From Daucus carota subsp. sativus (taxonomy: Eukaryota; Streptophyta; Magnoliopsida; Apiales; Apiaceae): a stretch of DNA of 64,000 bases. Positions 57,437 through 64,000 of the stretch are shown in pieces. The notes under the pieces were generated by a model. The model was not told the origin of the DNA and did no database searches. It worked only from the letters and a program-made list of their open reading frames with translations. The position numbers were made by a program, and so were the translations under genes. The stretch covers positions 45,480,390 to 45,544,389 of the forward strand of contig NC_030384.2 of assembly GCF_001625215.2 (NCBI RefSeq), in the 5' to 3' direction. Within the stretch, counting starts at the first letter, position 1. Each line of letters opens with the position of its first letter.

Positions 57437-60400
57437 AAACAAAAAGAAAACAACATATTAACGTTTTTACACATTTAATAGATCTCGTTTCGTTATCTTT
57501 GATTTCATTTATTCCGACAAAAGTCTTACAAATATAGCGCAGCGACTTGGCTGATGATTTGTGATCGGTTTCTAAAACCCTAATGAACTCATGATTATTC
57601 GTTGGCTTACAGGGCGTTCTGATTTTTAATTGAACTCTCACTATGCCCATATTCTATGGTAATCTTCAATTGCTCTGTTCCGTACGAGTATTATTTATAT
57701 GTTTCGTCGTTTGTCTCGAAACTTGGATTTCTACAAACTCTTTAAAATACACAGCTTGTGCCATTTGTTGCCGAAATTGGATATGAAATCAGCCTTCCAA
57801 TCGCTGTTTTGATGGTAAGAACAAATATTATTCCCAGAAAACAACTTATATATGTTATTTGGGTGCTAGTCATGATAGTCCAATGTTGGTAACATGTATC
57901 TTGCGGGAAAAAGTGTTGGACGAGAAAAATCCTTGAATGAGTCGATTTTTTGTAGGATTATACATTAGTTTTTTATGTGTATGCATCATAAACTTAGGAT
58001 TAAGCCATCTAATGGGAAAAAATGCTGATAGTATGCCCTTGATATTTGTACGTGAGGGACCCGGAACCATGTTATTTTGGGAGAGATGCATCTCCACTTC
58101 AAGAACTTGATGGAACTCATATATATTAGTACATTGTATATTTGCCCTCAGCTTCACTATAATTTTGTAAGTAGTTGTCTCACTTGAATCCGTTTTTACT
58201 CCATTGTGAAGTTTTAGCATGATAGCTTAGCAATCTTTACGTGTGGTCTATTAATGCCTCGTAGATGTATCTTTGTCAAGCAGATTAAGATGAGTCACCA
58301 ATAGGAGAGAAGCCATAGATTTCATTCACTTGGAAACATAACAAGGATTGAGTATAGAAGTCCTAAGGGTAGGCTTGTCAACATGTAACTAAAATACTAA
58401 ATTATGAAAATTTTCTTTGGCTTCAAGGTAACTGCACGTGTAGAGATTAAAAACAAAGTAAAGAATGCCATTCATTGTGGCGAGGCTGCAGAGTCACATG
58501 TAGGGGAATAGAGAAATATAACAATAGAATTTGATAAGTACTAGCGTCTGACCTTAATTGTTCTGTCAGTAGTTTATTCCCTTGTACTGTTAGTTAACGA
58601 TCAGCTGAAACTTGTTTCTCTTATTTTCAGCAGTAGGTAGTAGGTTTGTCTTATGTAATGCATCTTTTTTTAACAAGTAAAAAGTAGTACCTAAATCATT
58701 ATTTCTTACAGAATGCAACTGGGATTTATCTACAACAAACTCTGCATCTGGACTTCTGGACCAAGCAAGCAGCTCAATCTTATGAGTGATGATCAGATAG
58801 TAAGTGACATTCTGTGTCTTATTTATTAAGCTTACAATGGTATCACATGGACATTTATTTTGGTATAGTAAGGTGTCAAATGGAAGAACACATTCCACAT
58901 ATCTGGTTTGGTCTTCTTGGCTTTATCATATCTTTTGGTGGTATTTTTCATTATATATTGCACTATGATTACCTTGTAATATAAAAATAAGGGACGAGTT
59001 GGTTTTTTTGATCATCATCTTAAGGGATTAATGATCCAACTTGTGGTTCGGTATTTTCAAATTCGGCTTCTCTAACTCAAGTACTTAATATATTTGCTCT
59101 GTATTGCACGGTAAATGTAAAATTTCTTTACATACCATCAGATAGATTTTCCGAGAGTTATGATAGCTAAGACAGCTGGTAGGACATAATCATTAGTTAG
59201 AGAAATGGGCCTTAGCTTGCTTCAAGCAGAAAGGCAGATAGGATTCAGTAGCAGTGGTTGGTGTCTCTATTTTGGCATCTCAGGTTAAATTGTAAACAAG
59301 ATTTATCACACTTGAACATCACAGTGCTGTGGTAGAATCCACCATGTGACCAAGCTGACTCATGCTCCTGTTTGTGAAGATGAGCGTGATTGATTTGAAA
59401 TGAACTCAATGACAAATAGATAGTATTAGCTAGCTCATCCGATAAAAACAAATTGCATGGCAGCACAGAGATAGTGGATGAAAGAGCCAGATATGCACTT
59501 CACCACCATTAATTTTACCCAGACATCTCTGAGATGTGCGGTATTATGAGAAGAAAGTTACAGAGGGATTTTTAATGGTAGTGACTTAAAATTCTATTCG
59601 ATGTGTTCTGGTGTTAAAAGTTATGTGGTTCTAGTAGCACTCGTGTTTCCGTGTAGATTTGTATAAATTAAAACGTTATCCAAGTGTCCAATATGGTATG
59701 ACAATTGACAAATACTAGTTACAGACTTACAGGTGTGCTGATGCTATTGATAGCAAGGTCCCTGTGTAAAATTAACAAAATGTTGAAATTTGAACAAAAC
59801 CAGCTAAATTCGGTTTTGGTTTCAGTAGAAAAAAGTGTCGTGTAAATATATTTTTTCTCGCAGATTGTAATTTAATGTAATTGATTTTACGGGGGTGCAG
59901 GTTGTATGTATTAGCAATTTGAGTCTCCTGAAGGGTATGCATCTTATAGCCACGTACAACTAGAGCTTTAACTAAACCGTAAAAGGTAAGTTCGTTCATA
60001 GTTTCTGTCATCGACTTACTATAAACACATGATTCAATTCAACTGAGGGATAAAGTTTTGGTTTCATTCTAGTAGTTGATACGTTTTGATAAAGCAATCT
60101 CTCTCTATTTTTGTTTTTTGTTTTGCCTTCAGGGTTTCTATTTATGCACTTTTGTGTAACTTTCTGCAATTCTGGTTCAAAGTTTGTTATAGGCATCAAC
60201 TTACAGTATTAGAAACTTATGATTAACTTCAACTGTGGGACAGAGTAAAATTGAAATTAGAGTTGGGACGAGTAACAATAAAGCCAAATGTGATGTTCGA
60301 TATTTGAGAGTAAGTCAGCAACTTATAATATTATAATGGCTGCTATTGATTTGAATTATACAACTGTACTTAATAAATTCAGTTCATTTTGTGTTAATTG

Positions 60401-61878
60401 ATTTATTTTATTAAGCAACTGATTCAGACCAAAATAGTTGTGTTAGATAAAAAATATTACTTTAAGAGTGACCGAAGTAAGTATCTCACAACCCAAATTG
60501 AATCATGTGGTTATGATGTTCTGTAACTCCTACCTATCATGGTATCATACTTATGGTAAAAGTACGTCCTTGGGGTACATTTATCACATGGCTGATTTAT
60601 TGCTTCTCACTTAAATATCTTGACAATCCTCATCAGTTTTGGGCATTGATTTCATTACTCTACTTGTTGGTTTATTCTTACAGTCACACAGACATATATA
60701 GAATCTTTTAATTTATTTGGGATGATTGGAGGTAAATCAGTATCAAACTTCTGTACATCTACTACAATCACTTGCAGATACTTCTTTGTACTCTTAACAC
60801 ATTGGTCGTACTCACTACCTTGGGTTCAGATGTGTCCTTTACTCCCACTGCTTTCTATTCTTAGACATTCCCCATTAGCTTTTCATGCCTTTAGCGATAA
60901 CAACTAGGGTGGTGATGCCTCAACGTGCTTATGTAATCTACCTCGACCCAGAAGTAAATTCCTAGAAATTTGATTGACAAAACACGTTCACCTAATCTCC
61001 TATTCTGCTTGGGAAGCGGATACAAGGAATTATCTGATGCTGGCCCGGAATTTATTTGGGCTCAGAACTTATCCATTAAGGTAGTTGCTGAACCATTTTT
61101 CGTAACAACGCTCGTCCAGTTCTAGCCAAAACAATTATGGGTGGTTCTGCATTTCACTGGAACATTTTTATTCTAAATTATCATTTACTAGACGGTTTTT
61201 TACTGCTGAACCTTTTAGAGAATTATTATAGTTCAGTGCCACAGGTTATCTTCTACCCGCCTCAGCGTGAACTGGTCATGGTTCAAATATTACTTCCCTG
61301 TACAATTAAAAAATTTAAAATAGTAAAATCATATAATGTACCAAATGTATGTATATACATTTGCACTCCCTCACTAGCATCAGATTTCCTTTCAACTTTG
61401 TTATATAGAAGAAATAGGGAAATTTTATTTCCAGAGCATAAATTTAACTTCCAGAGGAAAATCATTATAGTAAAGACATACTTTCCCTTCTGTTAGCACA
61501 AAACTGCCCCCTGTTAGCACATCAATGTGAGTGAAGTTTTGTATTTTTCATAGTTTTTGCTCTGGAAATTAAAATTGTACTCTGGAAAATAACTACTATT
61601 ATGAAATAACTAGTGAAACATTAAATGCACATTCTCACTAGGGGGCCTGTGTATGATGATCAACATAAGTATTAATTAATACTAGCGCATGAATCAACTT
61701 TAACTGCATGAATAAAGACAAGGATGTAATCGGAGCATAGGTGTAATGCTCAAGGAGGACGAAATTGAAGGAAGCTAATAAACACACACACACATCTCCT
61801 TTCCCTTATTATTGTTTCAACTATTGTACCAAGTTTTTATTAACTTGGAATTATATGTTCAATAAATAAAGCTACTTA
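57437..61878. other. Intergenic DNA, no confirmed gene
   Basis: Exon-like segments with good splice signals occur at about 57749-57813 (open as LVPFVAEIGYEISLP) and 58711-58799, but no phase-consistent chain longer than a few dozen codons could be built and no family is recognised. A short open stretch around 61018-61120 (GYKELSDAGPEFIWAQ) looks coding-like but is interrupted by stops. These may be decayed gene pieces or non-coding transcripts. Confidence 0.35.
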
Positions 61879-61881
61879 TAA

Positions 61882-62276
61882 GAGCATCTCCAACGGCGTT
61901 GGCTATAATCGTTGGCTAAATTGGACATGTAAGACATTATGTAAAGTTTGTTGAACCTGTAAGACATTTTGCTTAAATGGTACTAGCTATATTGGTTGCC
62001 TATAATTTAAAACTAGTATGTTATTAATATTTTAAATTGTTAAAATGGAATATATCAGTTCAATATGGTAATAAATGATGTACAATCTTCTTACAGATTT
62101 TCTTACAGACCTGTAGAGGTTCGACAAATTTAGCCATCCATAGGAGGTTGGCTAAATTTATAGACAACAGGTGAGTATGGTTGGAGTTGAGTTTTTGGAG
62201 CTGTTGGCTAAATTTTTTTATTTTAAGTATGCCAACTCACCTTTTAGCCAAGGGCTTTAGATGGTTGGAGATGCTC
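61882..62276. mobile_element. PIF/Harbinger-like MITE (395 bp)
   Basis: Ends GAGCATCTCCAAC and GTTGGAGATGCTC (one mismatch region inside), with TAA directly outside both (61879-61881 and 62277-62279). Same family as the degraded copy at 53958-54257. Confidence 0.9.
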
Positions 62277-62463
62277 TAAACGTATCATATTATTTGGAAG
62301 TCATGAATGAGCATGATATTGAAGGCATTAGAGTTACAGTATATACCTTATAATGTATACATACATTAGAATCCAAGTCTTCCTTTCTGAAGTATTTTCT
62401 TGGTATAGCGTGTATAATTTATTCTTGTTATAGTTTGGTTCCTAAATTTTATGATTAATTATA

Positions 62464-62988
62464 CTTGAAGTGCACTTTGTGTACATGTACTTTGGTCCCA
62501 ACACCACTTTCGATATTAGACTTTAAAAACAATCAATTGATATACTAAACTTCAAAAGTCATCATAGAATGTGCAATTTTGTTTATCCCAGTTAACTTAG
62601 TTAGATTTTTTGGAGATGTATGCATATTTTCATTCTACCAACGACCTTTTGGCCAATTTAATCGAGGAGACAGTCCCAAAACATTACGCAATCTTCTAGT
62701 TAACCCTAATTCATGATTTAGTGTGGCTGTTAACAACGAAAAGAGTAGGGTATGTCAGAAGATTCCGCAACATTTGGGGTATGTCTACCTTATTTAGAGC
62801 TAGAGAGTCGTTAGACGAACGACAAGACGCAAATATCCCCAAAAAAATCTAAGGAAGTTAACTAGGATAGATGGGATTGCACATTCTGCACGAATTTTAA
62901 AGTTTGGTATTTCAATTGATTGTTATAAACTTTAATATTGAAAGTGGTGTCACGACCAGAGTACAGGTACACAAAGTGCACTTTACTC
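62464..62988. mobile_element. Mutator-like foldback MITE (525 bp)
   Basis: Two arms of about 150 bp are inverted copies, outermost AAGTGCACTTTGTGTACATG against AAGTGCACTTTGTGTACCTG on the opposite strand. A 9-bp repeat TTAATTATA flanks the element (62455-62463 and 62989-62997). The outermost few bases differ between arms. Confidence 0.85.
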
Positions 62989-62997
62989 TTAATTATA

Positions 62998-63136
62998 TAA
63001 TACAATTAGACATTTCTTTTACTAATGGGTTTTTCAATTTGTTTAAGCTTATCATTTTTTTCACTTTTTATTTCTCCTATGATTTACTACAGATAATTTA
63101 TATATTAAATATAAAAGAGTATATGCTTACTAATAA

Positions 63137-63174
<38 letters not shown>

Positions 63175-64000
63175 TTAATTATATGTTCTATATATGAAGA
63201 GAAAGTTAATTTTCTAGCTATATGCAGGTGCTAAAACTTGAGTTCATGAAATGGAGAGGTGAATTAAATTTAGAGATGAGAATGTCCATTACTCTAATGC
63301 TTGTATACATACACATACTTCATGTGATAGAACAAGTAGCTGATAGTGACTGGGCCGGCCTAATTAAAATAGAAAGAGAGCATCCAGTCCTCCTTTTCCT
63401 AAAGTCTGAAAAGCCCTAAGCTGCTGTGGAATTTTTGTCTCCATCCTCCATTAACTCTGGTTTTTCTTTAGTTTCCCCAGTTTCATTTATAAAAATATAT
63501 ATTCTTTTTGTTGATTTAGTATTATTTACATATCTTTTATGTTCAACGCTTTAAAATGTGCACAGTTCACAGAAAAGGTAGAGATGCAAACCCTCCCTTG
63601 CAAACCTTCTACACTTTTTTCCGAGGTATAATATTCTACTTTTCTCATTTTACAGTTTAATTATATTGTTGTAACATTCCCCATATTAAAGTTCAGAAGA
63701 TTACAGTCTTTAGTAATTTTTTTGTTTTTTATTGAAAAATTTATATCAAACAATATATGTAATGCAATCTCTCAACTTTAGTCAATATTCCTAAATCCTC
63801 ATAACAAGAAGTGGAAGACTTAAATATCAGTGAAAGACTGAAAGTATCACTTGGTGATTGTCAATTGTTTATAATTTCTAATTTGCGAGTCTTTGATGCA
63901 GCTGAAGCCTGAATGGAATTAAGTAATTCTTACCACTTGAATTATATACTTTTTCATAATTTAATTTTCTTAGCACAGATCAATTTTACCATGCATCAAG
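62998..64000. other. AT-rich end of window
   Basis: Contains a (TA)n microsatellite at about 63139-63172. No gene recognised. Confidence 0.5.

Overview
This is a stretch of nuclear genome from a flowering plant, almost certainly a eudicot. The evidence is AT-rich intergenic DNA, GT-AG introns, plant-only gene families (BEL1-like homeodomain, ALMT, NDR1/HIN1-like) and many plant-type miniature transposons. I cannot name the species. No bacterial, viral, rRNA, tRNA or CRISPR feature was seen.

Genes, left to right: a BTB/POZ protein of the At3g05675 type (+, 4023-5743); a BEL1-like homeodomain gene closest to Arabidopsis BLH1 (-, four coding exons, 6983-9697) with a long GA/CT-rich leader and promoter region; an aluminium-activated malate transporter (ALMT, +, six exons, 23144-25490); an LRAT/NC-domain protein (+, three exons, 28626-30643); and four single-exon NDR1/HIN1-like (LEA_2) genes on the + strand at 31673, 38854, 42924 and 52942. 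I rebuilt all spliced models by joining phase-compatible GT-AG exons, and each reading frame closes without a break. From memory, Arabidopsis keeps the same neighbours in three dispersed blocks: BLH1 with NHL12/NHL10 on chromosome 2, NHL2/NHL1 with an ALMT on chromosome 3, and NHL3 with an NC-domain gene on chromosome 5. The window therefore looks like one intact copy of an old linkage group.

Between genes the DNA is dominated by non-autonomous DNA transposons whose ends and target-site duplications can be read directly: Stowaway-type (TA), PIF/Harbinger-type (TAA/TTA), hAT-type (8 bp) and Mutator-like (9-10 bp), plus one inverted-repeat element flanked by (TA)n. The most striking structure is a head-to-tail pair of ~3-kb repeats (44989-47976 and 47977-51257) with a Helitron-like 3' terminus. 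Each copy carries an insertion the other lacks, so the pair provides built-in filled and empty sites. A short frameshifted piece of a ubiquitin-specific protease gene and a small minisatellite lie near 55.4-55.9 kb. From 57.4 kb to the end I see no convincing gene.

Nothing here amounts to a clearly new biochemical system. The novelty lies in the repeat pair and its nested insertions, the transposon families, and the local NHL gene cluster.
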